Source: Steroidobacteraceae bacterium (GTDB lineage Bacteria > Pseudomonadota > Gammaproteobacteria > Steroidobacterales > Steroidobacteraceae). Taken from it: a stretch of DNA of 64,000 nucleotides. The notes under the pieces are model-generated. The model made no database searches. It was not told the DNA's origin and was given only the letters and a program-made list of their open reading frames with translations. How positions within the stretch are numbered: the stretch's first letter is position 1; each line of letters begins with the position of its first letter. The position numbers and the translations under genes are program-made. This document shows, piece by piece, positions 37,563 through 46,593 of this stretch. Location of the stretch: NCBI GenBank assembly GCA_041395505.1, contig JAWLAG010000001.1, forward strand, positions 1,798,001 to 1,862,000, written 5' to 3'.

Positions 37563-39080
37563 ATGCTGAAGCTTTCGCTACTTTCCCTGATCATCTGGAT
37601 ACCCATCGGTACCGGTATCGTGCTGCTCACATTGGGTGATCGCCGCGCGGCGTTCGCTCGCCTCCTTGCGCTCATCATGGCGGTCGTTACCTTCCTGCTA
37701 TCGGTGCCGCTGTACACGGGGTTCAATCCTGCGACCGCGGCGTTCCAGTTCCAGGAATTCGCGCCGTGGATACCGGCTTTCAATGCCTTCTACCGACTTG
37801 GAATCGATGGCATTTCGCTGCCCCTGATTCTGCTCACGACCTTCATGACCATACCGGTCGTAATTGCCGCCTGGACCAGCGTGAAGGAGCGTGTTGCGAG
37901 CTATCTTGCCGCCTTCCTGATCATGGAAGGCCTGATGGTCGGAGTTTTCTCAGCCCTCGACGCGTTGCTATTCTATTTCTTCTGGGAAGCAATGTTGATA
38001 CCGATGTTTCTCATCATTGGTATTTGGGGAGGTCCACGCCGGGTTTACGCGACATTGAAGTTCTTCCTTTACACCTTCCTCGGGTCGGTGTTCATGCTTG
38101 TTGCCCTGATCTACATGTACCTGCAGTCGGGCAGCTACGAAATTGCGACCCTGCAGGGTTTGCCGCTCGGCATCGTGGAGCAGCGCTGGATCTTCCTGGC
38201 GTTTCTGCTGGCTTTTGCGGTCAAGATACCGATGGTGCCGGTGCACACCTGGCTACCCGACGCGCATGTCGAGGCACCGACCGGCGGATCGGTGATCCTC
38301 GCAGCCATCATGCTGAAAATGGGAGGATACGGCTTCCTGCGATTCAGCCTGCCAATCACGCCGGATGCCAGTCGCGAGCTGGACAGCCTGATCATCGGGC
38401 TCTCGCTGATAGCGGTCGTATACATTGGTTTCGTCGCGCTCATTCAGCAGGACATGAAAAAACTCATCGCCTACTCGTCGATTGCCCATATGGGTTTCGT
38501 GACGCTCGGCGCATTCATCGCATTCGACATTGTCGCCCGGCATGGCGATCCATCGGGAGCCGGCATGGGTATTGATGGCGCTATCGTTCAAATGGTCTCG
38601 CATGGGCTCGTCTCCGGCGCGCTGTTCCTGTGCGTGGGTGTGATGTACGACCGGGTGCATAGCCGCGAGATTTCGGCGTATGGCGGCGTCATCAATACCA
38701 TGCCGCGTTTCGCGGCATTCATGGTGTTGTTCGCGATGGCAAACGCGGGCTTGCCCGGCACCTCGGGATTCGTCGGCGAGTTTCTCGTCATCATTGCGAG
38801 CTTCAAGGCCAATGTCTGGTATGCCATCCTCGCGGCAACGACCTTGGTCGTCGGTGCCGCCTATACGCTATGGCTCGTGAAGCGCGTCATTTTCGGACCA
38901 GTTGCGAATAGTGATGTTGCCGAGTTGCGCGATATAGGTGCCAGCGAAACAATCGTACTGCTCACGTTGGCTCTGCTGGTATTGCTGATCGGCGTGTGGC
39001 CAGCTCCTTTGCTCGAAGTGACGCAAGCTTCAGTGGTGCAGCTGATCGAGCAAGTTACCTTGAGCAAACTGGTTCCGTAG
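37563..39080 (+). CDS. nuoM: NADH-quinone oxidoreductase subunit M
   Basis: The second antiporter-like proton pump of complex I, 505 residues with about 14 helices. Signatures are FFWEAMLIPMFLIIGIWGG, KIPMVPVHTWLPDAHVEAPTGGSVILA and KKLIAYSSIAHMGFV. The ATG at 37563 fits the family start; the frame is open 41 residues further upstream but lies within nuoL in another frame. Confidence 0.96.
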   Translation: MLKLSLLSLIIWIPIGTGIVLLTLGDRRAAFARLLALIMAVVTFLLSVPLYTGFNPATAAFQFQEFAPWIPAFNAFYRLGIDGISLPLILLTTFMTIPVVIAAWTSVKERVASYLAAFLIMEGLMVGVFSALDALLFYFFWEAMLIPMFLIIGIWGGPRRVYATLKFFLYTFLGSVFMLVALIYMYLQSGSYEIATLQGLPLGIVEQRWIFLAFLLAFAVKIPMVPVHTWLPDAHVEAPTGGSVILAAIMLKMGGYGFLRFSLPITPDASRELDSLIIGLSLIAVVYIGFVALIQQDMKKLIAYSSIAHMGFVTLGAFIAFDIVARHGDPSGAGMGIDGAIVQMVSHGLVSGALFLCVGVMYDRVHSREISAYGGVINTMPRFAAFMVLFAMANAGLPGTSGFVGEFLVIIASFKANVWYAILAATTLVVGAAYTLWLVKRVIFGPVANSDVAELRDIGASETIVLLTLALLVLLIGVWPAPLLEVTQASVVQLIEQVTLSKLVP

Positions 39081-39087
39081 GGTGGAC

Positions 39088-40545
39088 ATGCCAAGCATCG
39101 CTAACATGATCGATTGGGTGGCACTGCAGCCGGCAATCCCGGAGATTTTTCTCGGTACGGCCATCTGCCTGCTGCTCCTGGTCGATGCTTTCACCGCCCG
39201 TGAAGGTCGTACCTACATGCCGACATTGAGCCTCGTGACTCTGCTCGCCGGCGCAGTTCTCACCTTGAAGACGGCGAGCCTCGAGTCCACCGTGGTCATG
39301 TTCGGTGGCTCCTACGTTGCGGATCCGCTCGCGACCTTTCTGAAGCTGCTCGCTTTTCTGGCGACAGCCGTCGCGCTGTTCTACTCGCGGCACTATCTGC
39401 AACGGCGCGGCATTTTGAAGGGCGAGTACTACATTCTCGCTCTCACTGCGTTGCTCGGTATATTCGTTATCGTATCCGCTAATAGCTTGCTCACACTTTA
39501 TGTTGGTGTCGAACTGCAGGCGCTGTCGATATACGCCATGGTGGCTTTCGATCGCGATTCGGGTGTTGCGGCTGAGTCGGCGATCAAGTATTTCGTGCTG
39601 GGAGCCATAGCATCCGGTGCCATGCTGTACGGAATGTCGCTCATTTACGGTTTGACAGGTACCTTGCAGCTCGATGAGCTGGGTGCGCGACTGGTTGAGC
39701 AGGCGCCGGGACCGGGCGTGCTACTCGGCATGTTGTTCCTGGTAGTTGCCATCGCCTTCAAGTTTGGCGCTGCGCCGTTCCACATGTGGGTACCGGATGT
39801 TTACCACGGAGCGCCTACCGGAGTGGTTGGATTCATTGCGAGCGCGCCCAAGTTGGCATCATTCGCGCTCGCGTTCCGGCTGCTTGGCCATGGCCTTGAG
39901 ACGATCGGTGATGACTGGAGTCGTGCGTTGACGGTGATTGCCGTGCTCTCGCTCGTCATTGGCAATGTCGTCGCAGTCGCCCAAACCAATCTCAAGCGGC
40001 TGTTGGCGTACTCGGCAATCGGAAATGTCGGTTTCATCCTGCTCGGCTTCGTTGCCGGCAACGAAGCGGGTTACGAGGCGGCTCTTTACTACACGATCGC
40101 CTACGTGTTGATGGTGCTCGGGTCCTTCGGCGTGATTTTGCTGGCCGGTCGCGATGGGGTCGAAGCCGACGAAATCAGTTCCTATGCCGGGCTTGGCAAG
40201 CGCGATCCGCTGCTCGCGCTTTGCATGATGTTCCTCATGTTCTCGACCGCGGGCATTCCGCCATTCGTGGGTTTCTGGGCCAAATTGACGATCTTCCAGG
40301 TCCTTTGGCAGACGCAGCATACCGCTCTGGTAATGATCGCGGCTGCCGTGTCCGTTATCGGTGTCTTCTATTACCTTCGAATCGTGAAGGTCATGTATTT
40401 CGATGCACCGGGCGAGTTGCCAGGCGGCGAGCGGCTGCCGGCTGTGAGAGCCGTCCTGACCCTGAACGCCGTCGCCGTGCTGGCGCTGGGCCTGCTCCCC
40501 CATGCCCTGCTGGCCTGGTGTTCACAGCTGCTTGCTTCAGGCTGA
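39088..40545 (+). CDS. nuoN: NADH-quinone oxidoreductase subunit N
   Basis: The third antiporter-like subunit and last gene of the nuo operon, 485 residues. Signatures include YVGVELQALSIYAMVAFDRDS, KFGAAPFHMWVPDVYHGAPTGVVGFIASAPKLA, LKRLLAYSAIGNVGFILLG and FLMFSTAGIPPFVGFWAKL. ATG at 39088; a GTG two codons earlier is also possible. Confidence 0.96.
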   Translation: MPSIANMIDWVALQPAIPEIFLGTAICLLLLVDAFTAREGRTYMPTLSLVTLLAGAVLTLKTASLESTVVMFGGSYVADPLATFLKLLAFLATAVALFYSRHYLQRRGILKGEYYILALTALLGIFVIVSANSLLTLYVGVELQALSIYAMVAFDRDSGVAAESAIKYFVLGAIASGAMLYGMSLIYGLTGTLQLDELGARLVEQAPGPGVLLGMLFLVVAIAFKFGAAPFHMWVPDVYHGAPTGVVGFIASAPKLASFALAFRLLGHGLETIGDDWSRALTVIAVLSLVIGNVVAVAQTNLKRLLAYSAIGNVGFILLGFVAGNEAGYEAALYYTIAYVLMVLGSFGVILLAGRDGVEADEISSYAGLGKRDPLLALCMMFLMFSTAGIPPFVGFWAKLTIFQVLWQTQHTALVMIAAAVSVIGVFYYLRIVKVMYFDAPGELPGGERLPAVRAVLTLNAVAVLALGLLPHALLAWCSQLLASG

Positions 40546-40567
40546 TTTGCCTATGCGGGCAAACCGG

Positions 40568-40597
40568 TTGCCATGCCCTGGCTCCTGCCGCTAAAAT
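40568..40597 (+). promoter_or_regulatory. Sigma-70-type promoter for the initiator tRNA
   Basis: TTGCCA at 40568-40573 and TAAAAT at 40592-40597 with 18 bp between; start expected about 15 nt before the mature tRNA 5' end. It follows nuoN by about 20 bp, giving the tRNA its own promoter. Confidence 0.55.
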
Positions 40598-40619
40598 ACA
40601 AAGTCTTGCATGCGACTGG

Positions 40620-40696
40620 TGCGGGGTGGAGCAGTCTGGCAGCTCGTCGGGCTCATAACCCGAAGGTCGCAGGTTCAAATCCTGCCCCCGCTACCA
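40620..40696 (+). tRNA. Initiator tRNA-fMet (anticodon CAT) with T1:T72 mismatch
   Basis: A 77-nt tRNA with encoded CCA. The anticodon stem TCGGG/CCCGA carries the three G:C pairs of initiators around CTCATAA. The acceptor is TGCGGGG against CCCCGCT, so positions 1 and 72 are T and T, an unpaired end as required of initiators but not the usual C1:A72. The T-arm is GCAGG-TTCAAAT-CCTGC. Confidence 0.95.
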
Positions 40697-40778
40697 ATTT
40701 CAGTGTGTCCCATTATTGCGAACGCTACATGTTCGCCAGGAATTACCGCGCGTAAAGTGTAGCGGCTGATCTCGGCGG

Positions 40779-41789
40779 ATGGCCATGCGCAATGTCGTAG
40801 CGATTCGACGGCGTGCCGACACGGTTGCGACTGCAGCTCATTTTGAAACCCAGGTCCGGGTTTTGGCTCGCGCGTTCGTCCCTCACTACGTCGCTCGCAT
40901 ACTGCAGTTTCTTGATATGTCTCTTCATGGCACTTTGGCCGTCAACGCTGAGGGCTCTGTTGCCATACGTGTTCGCGCCAGCTGGCCATTTGCTTGGCGT
41001 TTCTCGAAAATTTTCGCGCGCGAAGCTGTGCAAAGCGCGACTCGCCAGGGACAACGCATCGACATCTATCTGGCGACGCCGCGCCACGACCACGTGCAAT
41101 GCTGGGCCACTGACCAGGAGTCAGCTGTCCGCCTGATCAACAGCCTGCCCACACGGGCGACAGTCGAAAGCGACACTGACGCGCCGGTGCCACCTGTGCA
41201 CCCGAACCTTAGGATCATCGCCCTAACGCTGGCGATTGCTGCCTGCGGTGTTGTCATATGGCGCGGAGGAACGGAATCCGACATCGGCAAGTCGCCTCGC
41301 TCTGTTGATCCGGCTACCCATACGAATGAAATACCACTGCAGCCGGCGACAACCGGCACGCACTGGCAGCTCAATAAAGGCGGTGAAGATGCAAGTTTTT
41401 CGCAGGTCATGTCGCGTCATAGGCAATGGCAGGGCTACACTGCGAGCGCGATCAGGCTGCGCACGACTTTCTACGACTTATGGTACCTGCTGCAATTGGG
41501 GCGCATCGATCAGGACCTGTTCGATCGGCAAATGAGGCGAACGGCCCTGGAGCAATGGCGCGAGCTGGAGCGCGCCCTGCTGGCTCAAGCCAGTGCATCA
41601 ATCGGCGCCGATGCCGATTTGAACTACCGCCTGGCTGAACTAGCGCACGAGGAATCATTTGTACTTGAGAAATACTTGCAAGGTCTGCAGGAACTCGACG
41701 GCGATCTGGCATTTCGCGCGGTCAACGGGCTTTCTGCGCTGGATGCCAGGCAGGCGGCTCTTGAGCCCGGGAGAGAGCCGTCCGGGTGA
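40779..41789 (+). CDS. Single-pass membrane protein of unknown function
   Basis: Not recognised. The protein has 336 residues. The N-terminal 130 residues are soluble, rich in Arg/Ala. One transmembrane helix is near 145-163 (LRIIALTLAIAACGVVIW), and a larger C-terminal part of about 170 residues is charged and helical with many Gln/Arg/Leu. No signal peptide precedes the helix, so an N-in, C-out inner membrane topology is likely. No cysteine-, histidine- or glycine-rich catalytic motif stands out. It lies alone between tRNA-fMet and the carbonic anhydrase gene. Codon use looks like its neighbours. Start could also be the ATG at 40785. Confidence 0.7.
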   Translation: MAMRNVVAIRRRADTVATAAHFETQVRVLARAFVPHYVARILQFLDMSLHGTLAVNAEGSVAIRVRASWPFAWRFSKIFAREAVQSATRQGQRIDIYLATPRHDHVQCWATDQESAVRLINSLPTRATVESDTDAPVPPVHPNLRIIALTLAIAACGVVIWRGGTESDIGKSPRSVDPATHTNEIPLQPATTGTHWQLNKGGEDASFSQVMSRHRQWQGYTASAIRLRTTFYDLWYLLQLGRIDQDLFDRQMRRTALEQWRELERALLAQASASIGADADLNYRLAELAHEESFVLEKYLQGLQELDGDLAFRAVNGLSALDARQAALEPGREPSG

Positions 41790-41814
41790 TTTCCGTCGAC
41801 AGGTCATGACACGC

Positions 41815-41840
41815 CCGCCATCTGCCTATGGCAGAGGCGG
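41815..41840 (+). terminator. Hairpin after the unknown membrane protein gene
   Basis: CCGCC and TCTGCC (separated by a bulged A) pair with GGCAGAGGCGG around a TAT loop, about 25 bp after the stop at 41789. It is a strong stem but has no following T-run, so it may be a transcript-end stabiliser rather than an intrinsic terminator. Confidence 0.35.
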
Positions 41841-41918
41841 TATGAGGCAAAGCCAATGCAATCGCTACGATCGACACCGTTGGTAATCCGATGAGTAATT
41901 CAATCGAGAGGGTCTGCA

Positions 41919-42578
41919 ATGGTGGCATCAATAGTCGATCAACTGGTTGGCAACAACACGCGTTATGCAGCAGGCGATGCCTTGCATCGACCCGTTTACC
42001 CCGGCAAGCAGCCGATACAACCCGCCAAGCGGGTTGCAGTGCTGGCCTGCATGGACGCGCGCCTTGACATTGACGGGCTGCTTGGCCTGCAGACGGGGGA
42101 AGCGCACGTCATCCGCAATGCCGGCGGTGTCGTAACCGAAGATGCGCTCCGGTCGCTGATTATTTCGCATCACCTGCTCAATACCAGGGAGTTCATACTG
42201 ATTCACCACACGCGCTGCGGCATGCTGGCATTTACGGACGATTTGTTGAAGGCGGGGCTCGAGGGTGATCCAGGTGCAGAGAAACTCATCGGCCAGGCCA
42301 CGGCTCGAGCGTTCACGAGTCCTCACAAGTGCTCGGCGACACCCGCGGCCTTTCATGCCTTCCGCGGTGCGATCGAGCCACTCGATGCGCCACGAGATGA
42401 CAAGAATATTGCGCGGCTGGCATGGGATGTGCGCCGGGGCATATCGTCAATCTTGAATCACCCGTGGATACCGACGAGCGGTGCCGATGCGGTCGGCGTG
42501 CGGGGGTTCATCTACGATGTCGACAGCGGCCGGCTCGAGGAAGTGAATTATCCCGGGCCGACAGGTTCGCCCGGCTAG
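41919..42578 (+). CDS. Beta-class carbonic anhydrase-like protein
   Basis: A protein of 219 residues, probably interconverting carbon dioxide and bicarbonate. Zinc-site features of the beta family are present: Cys44, Asp46 and Arg48 in ACMDARLD, the RNAGG segment at 66-70, and His97 and Cys100 in HHTRCG. The long insertion between the HHTRCG motif and the C-terminus is typical of the short type II branch. GAGAGGG precedes the ATG. It stands alone, convergent with the next gene 15 bp away. Confidence 0.88.
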   Translation: MVASIVDQLVGNNTRYAAGDALHRPVYPGKQPIQPAKRVAVLACMDARLDIDGLLGLQTGEAHVIRNAGGVVTEDALRSLIISHHLLNTREFILIHHTRCGMLAFTDDLLKAGLEGDPGAEKLIGQATARAFTSPHKCSATPAAFHAFRGAIEPLDAPRDDKNIARLAWDVRRGISSILNHPWIPTSGADAVGVRGFIYDVDSGRLEEVNYPGPTGSPG

Positions 42579-42593
42579 GTACGGCGATCGCGG

Positions 42594-43670
42594 CTACTGC
42601 GTCTCGAGGTACAGCGCAAAAGTACCCAACCAGTGACCGCCTTCGTAGTGTTCGCCCGTCACTGCCGGCAGGGCCGTTTCACGGTGAGCGGCGAACGAGG
42701 CGAGCAGAGCGCGACGGCGCGGATCACGGACGGGCAACGCCTTGGCGATGCCGCGCAGCATCCAGGCTCGGCTCAGATTGAGTCCATCGATGTGTGCCAA
42801 TTTGGGGTCCTTACGATCCGTCACAACTCCGGGCGGCAGCCAGCGCGTCGACCCATCACGAGGAATTTGCGGCAGAAAGGCGCTGAGCCAGGCCGAGTAC
42901 TCGCTTTGCCCAAGCACGCGACGCATGAAATCCGCTTCGGCGAGGCAAGGCGACAGGAAGTCCTCGCCGGATGGTTCGTAGAGCAGGGGACAGCGACGGT
43001 CTGATTGGTAGAATTCGCGCGCCTTTTGCCGCAACAACTGCTTCATATCGTCATGGCCCGCACTCTGCGCCCAGTCCCAGATCAAGCCAAACGCGAAGGC
43101 TGTTTGATTGTGCTCGCCAGTCCGAATTGGGTAGTGAAGCATTGGGAGCCAATCGAGGATGCGCCGAGCCGCCTCCTGTTCGAGTGGCTCGAGCGCGGCG
43201 GGGTGATCGAGCTCCGCAGCAAGCTGCAGAAGCCAGGCGAGGCCATAGGGGCGTTCGAATGAGCTGCGCCCGGCGCCGCGCAGGTAATCTAGCTCAGCGA
43301 GGATTTTTTCTGCCGATAGATCCTGCTCGAGCACGGCGCTCGCCACCGGCACGAACGAGCCGTCGGGAAATCGAGCGCGGGCACGCGCCAGCAGCCAATG
43401 CGCATGTACGGCCGAGTGCCAGTCGTAGCAACCATAGAATGCGGGTGCCAACTCGTGCGGCGGCGCGACATCGCTCGCGTCATTCAGCACATGGGAAATC
43501 TTGTTGGGGTATTCTGTGTGCACGCACGCAAGCGCGAGGTTCACGAATCGTGCCACCGCCGCCACATCCATGTTTTCGCTGCGCGCCAGGTTCGCAAACA
43601 GCGATAATACGAACATGGCGAGCCAAGGCGTCATGCCTCGTGCAAATACGCTGCATGATGACAATTCCAT
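42594..43670 (-). CDS. DUF2891 family exported protein
   Basis: A protein of 358 residues. Family stretches are CVHTEYPNKISHVLND, the AFYGCYDWHSAVHAHWLL motif near residue 80, GLAWLLQLAAEL, TGEHNQTAFAFGLIWDWAQ, FLSPCLAEADFMRRVL and a C-terminal HYEGGHWLGTFALYL. The fold resembles an alpha/alpha toroid as in glycan-active or terpenoid-like enzymes (inference); function is not established. The N-terminus holds a probable signal peptide (WLAMFVLSLFANLARS). Start taken at 43670; 43634 is an alternative, and the frame is open 39 residues further. It is divergent from the aldo/keto reductase gene and the two open frames overlap. Confidence 0.82.
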   Translation of the reverse strand: MELSSCSVFARGMTPWLAMFVLSLFANLARSENMDVAAVARFVNLALACVHTEYPNKISHVLNDASDVAPPHELAPAFYGCYDWHSAVHAHWLLARARARFPDGSFVPVASAVLEQDLSAEKILAELDYLRGAGRSSFERPYGLAWLLQLAAELDHPAALEPLEQEAARRILDWLPMLHYPIRTGEHNQTAFAFGLIWDWAQSAGHDDMKQLLRQKAREFYQSDRRCPLLYEPSGEDFLSPCLAEADFMRRVLGQSEYSAWLSAFLPQIPRDGSTRWLPPGVVTDRKDPKLAHIDGLNLSRAWMLRGIAKALPVRDPRRRALLASFAAHRETALPAVTGEHYEGGHWLGTFALYLETQ

Positions 43671-43777
43671 GGCCTTGCTCTCAACCGCGGTTGCGCCGAG
43701 CATAGCAAACTGCAATTCGGTCGAGCCCGATTCGCCGAGCGACACCGGGCTGGTTTCGTCTGGAGCGGGGGCGTAGC

Positions 43778-44758
43778 ATGAACCCAATCATGAATACACG
43801 CACGACAATAGACCGACGGAGATTCCTCGGCGTGAGTACAGCAGGATTAGCGGCTGCGACGATTGCCATCGGCAGACCGCAGGGCGCCGGGGCTGCGAGC
43901 CGGGCCGCGGCGCGGGCTGGCCGAATTTCCTTGGGATCGGACCTCAGCGTTGCACGCATGGGTTATGGCGCGATGCGACTTACCGGGGATGGTATCTGGG
44001 GCGAGCCGGCCGATGCGCGCACTTGCCGTACCGTATTGCGCCGGGCGCTTGAACTCGGCGTTGATTTCATAGATACGGCCGATTCCTACGGCCCCTTCGT
44101 CAGCGAACGTCTGATTGCAGAGGCCCTGCATCCCTATCCGCGCCATCTTGTGATTGCCACCAAGGGTGGATTACTGCGCCCTGGTGCAAATCGCTGGGTA
44201 CCCGATTGCAGGCCCGAGCATCTGCGCGAGGCCTGTGAAGGCAGCCTGAAACGACTGAAGGTCGAGCGGATCGATCTATATCAGCTCCACGTGCCGGATT
44301 CCAAGGTCCCTTATGAGGACTCGATCGGTGAATTGGCGCGACTGCGGAAGGAAGGAAAGATCCGTCACATCGGCGTATCGAACGTCAACATCGAGCAACT
44401 TGCAAAGGCAAGGGCCATCGTGCCCGTGGTTTCGGTCCAGAATCGTTACAACGTGGCGGATCGCGGATCCGACGCGGTTCTGGAGATTTGCGAGCGCGAC
44501 GGAATTGCATTCATCCCCTGGGCACCACTCGGCAAATCGGGGCGGGATTCGACTGCGGATACAGGCGCCAAGGCAGCGCTCGAGCAGTTGGCCAGCGATC
44601 GTGCGATCAGCCTGCCGCAGGCACAGTTGGCATGGTTGTTGTCACGTTCGCCGGTGATGCTGCCGATACCAGGCACATCGTCGCTCGAGCACCTCGAGCA
44701 AAACGTAGCCGCCGCGAAGCTGCGGCTGACGGTCGCAGAAATGCGCCGCGTAGGATGA
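43778..44758 (+). CDS. Tat-exported aldo/keto reductase
   Basis: A NADPH-dependent oxidoreductase of 326 residues. A twin-arginine signal (RRRFLGVST at 13-21, followed by an Ala-rich hydrophobic stretch) suggests folded export. The AKR catalytic tetrad is intact: Asp99, Tyr104, Lys129 and His171 (FIDTADSYG, IATKGG, YQLHVPD). IRHIGVSN and the C-terminal PIPGTSSLEHLEQN are typical. Substrate unknown. It is followed 4 bp later by the DUF885 gene, so the two are probably co-transcribed. Confidence 0.88.
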   Translation: MNPIMNTRTTIDRRRFLGVSTAGLAAATIAIGRPQGAGAASRAAARAGRISLGSDLSVARMGYGAMRLTGDGIWGEPADARTCRTVLRRALELGVDFIDTADSYGPFVSERLIAEALHPYPRHLVIATKGGLLRPGANRWVPDCRPEHLREACEGSLKRLKVERIDLYQLHVPDSKVPYEDSIGELARLRKEGKIRHIGVSNVNIEQLAKARAIVPVVSVQNRYNVADRGSDAVLEICERDGIAFIPWAPLGKSGRDSTADTGAKAALEQLASDRAISLPQAQLAWLLSRSPVMLPIPGTSSLEHLEQNVAAAKLRLTVAEMRRVG

Positions 44759-44774
44759 GATAGTGGAGTCGTTG

Positions 44775-46511
44775 ATGGCCAAGAATCGCGGAACGCTGAT
44801 TTCAATCTTGCTGGTATCCATCATCGCGGCGACTGGCTGCGCGCGCAAAACCGATACCGGCAGCGTGGCGGCGAAACCGCGGGAATCCGCGGAGTGGGAA
44901 CAATTCAGCCACGATTTCATCGAAGGCTACTTTCGGCACAATCCGGCATTTGCGGTTTACCAGGGTCGTCACGAGTACGACGGCCAGGCTGCCGACTGGA
45001 CGAACGCAGGGCTTGCAGCCCAGATCGCCTTCCTCAAGGAAAACCTGACACGGGCAAATGCCTTCCGCGCCGACTCGTTGTCGCCAGAGCAGAGATTCGA
45101 ACGCGACTACCTCGGCCATGTGGCACGCAAGCAACTATTCTGGCTTGAAGATGCGGATGCGCCACACTCAAACGTTTCATGGTATTTCGACGCAGGGCTC
45201 GATCCCAATGTCTACATTGCCAGGCCTTATGCCGATCCGGCGACGCGAATGCGCGCGTTCATCAAGTACGCCAGGGCAATCCCGACCGTGCTTGCCCAGA
45301 TCAAGGCAAATCTTCGCACCCCTATGCCCCTGAGTTTCGTGGACTACGCCGAGCCCGGGTTCCGCGGTTTCGCCAGCTATTACACAGGCGATGCCAAGGC
45401 GGCTTTTGCAACGGTTCAGGATCCGGCGCTGCAAAGCGAGTTCGATATGGCCGCGAAAGAGGCGTCCACGGCCATGACCGCCATGGCGGATTGGGTCGCC
45501 GCGCAGCGCAAGACGGCGACCCAGGATTTTGCACTGGGGGGCGAGCGGTTCCTGCGCATGCTACGGGAGACCGAGGCCGTCGATACCACGCTCGATGAGC
45601 TCGAGCGCATCGGGCGCGCGGATCTTGCGCGCAATCAGGAGGCGCTTGGCGACGCCTGCGCAAAATTTGCGCCCGGCGCCACATTGGGCGCCTGCATGCA
45701 GAAAATGAACGATAACAAAGGCGCGGGTGGGCCGGTCGCCGAGGCACGCAGGCAACTTCCCGGACTGCGCCAGTTCCTCGTCGATCATCAAATCGTCTCG
45801 ATACCGGGCACGGAGGAGGCACTGGTCGAGGAGTCGCCGCCTTACAACCGACAGAACTCCGCCTATATCGACATTCCAGGCCCTTACGAGAAGGGCCTGC
45901 CATCGGTCTATTACATTTCGCCGCCCGATCCGACATGGTCGCCCGCCGAACGAGAGGCCTATGTCCCAGGACGCAAGGACCTGCTGTTCACGTCGGTCCA
46001 TGAAGTCTGGCCGGGCCATTTCCTCAACTTCCTTCATGCCAATCGCGCCAAATCCATTTTTGGGAAAGTGTTCGTCGGCTACGCGTTTGCCGAAGGCTGG
46101 GCGCACTACACCGAGGAGATGATGTGGGATGCGGGTCTCGATAACGGCGATCCCGAGACCCACATCGGCCAACTGTCCAATGCCTTGCTGCGCAATTGCC
46201 GATTTCTTTCGGCAATCGGTTTGCATGCGCGAGGGATGTCAGCGAGTGAGTCCTTGCAGATGTTCCGCGAAGAGTGTTACCAGGACGAGGGCAATGCGCG
46301 ACAGCAAGCTGCAAGAGGCACCTACGACCCGGCGTATCTCAACTACACCATGGGCAAGTTGCTGATTCGAAAGTTGCGCGACGACTGGACCGGCGGCGAT
46401 CGCAGTCGGCTCAAGGAATTTCACGATCAGTTCCTGGGTTATGGCGGGCCGCCCATCCCGTTGGTGCGCGCCGCCATGATGCACGAGGAGCAGCCCCGGG
46501 CCGTGTTCTAG
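44775..46511 (+). CDS. DUF885 family lipoprotein, putative metallopeptidase
   Basis: A protein of 578 residues. The signal ends in a lipobox (IAATGC) so the mature protein is probably lipid-anchored. The DUF885 signature HEVWPGH is near 409-415, followed about 25 residues later by FAEGWAHYTEEMM, which together look like a gluzincin-type HExxH-plus-Glu zinc site with a longer spacing. Peptidase activity is suspected for the family. The ATG at 44775 is chosen over a GTG at 44763 because it gives a compact lipoprotein signal. Confidence 0.85.
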   Translation: MAKNRGTLISILLVSIIAATGCARKTDTGSVAAKPRESAEWEQFSHDFIEGYFRHNPAFAVYQGRHEYDGQAADWTNAGLAAQIAFLKENLTRANAFRADSLSPEQRFERDYLGHVARKQLFWLEDADAPHSNVSWYFDAGLDPNVYIARPYADPATRMRAFIKYARAIPTVLAQIKANLRTPMPLSFVDYAEPGFRGFASYYTGDAKAAFATVQDPALQSEFDMAAKEASTAMTAMADWVAAQRKTATQDFALGGERFLRMLRETEAVDTTLDELERIGRADLARNQEALGDACAKFAPGATLGACMQKMNDNKGAGGPVAEARRQLPGLRQFLVDHQIVSIPGTEEALVEESPPYNRQNSAYIDIPGPYEKGLPSVYYISPPDPTWSPAEREAYVPGRKDLLFTSVHEVWPGHFLNFLHANRAKSIFGKVFVGYAFAEGWAHYTEEMMWDAGLDNGDPETHIGQLSNALLRNCRFLSAIGLHARGMSASESLQMFREECYQDEGNARQQAARGTYDPAYLNYTMGKLLIRKLRDDWTGGDRSRLKEFHDQFLGYGGPPIPLVRAAMMHEEQPRAVF

Positions 46512-46554
46512 GCGCGAGGGTCTGGCCGCCTCAGACAGCCATCGATCAAGCCTT

Positions 46555-46580
46555 CCCGCCGTCCCGGATGGGACGGCGGG
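46555..46580. terminator. Perfect hairpin between convergent genes
   Basis: CCCGCCGTCCC and its exact reverse complement enclose a GGAT loop, located between the DUF885 gene and the EF-hand gene, which converge here. An 11-bp G-C stem suits a shared transcript end, though neither strand has a T-run after it. Confidence 0.45.
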
Positions 46581-46593
46581 GACGACACTGCGG

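Noticed and set aside
40718..40736. Terminator after tRNA-fMet (GCGAAC/GTTCGC stem)
   Set aside because: Only 6 bp with no T-run; too weak to list as a feature.
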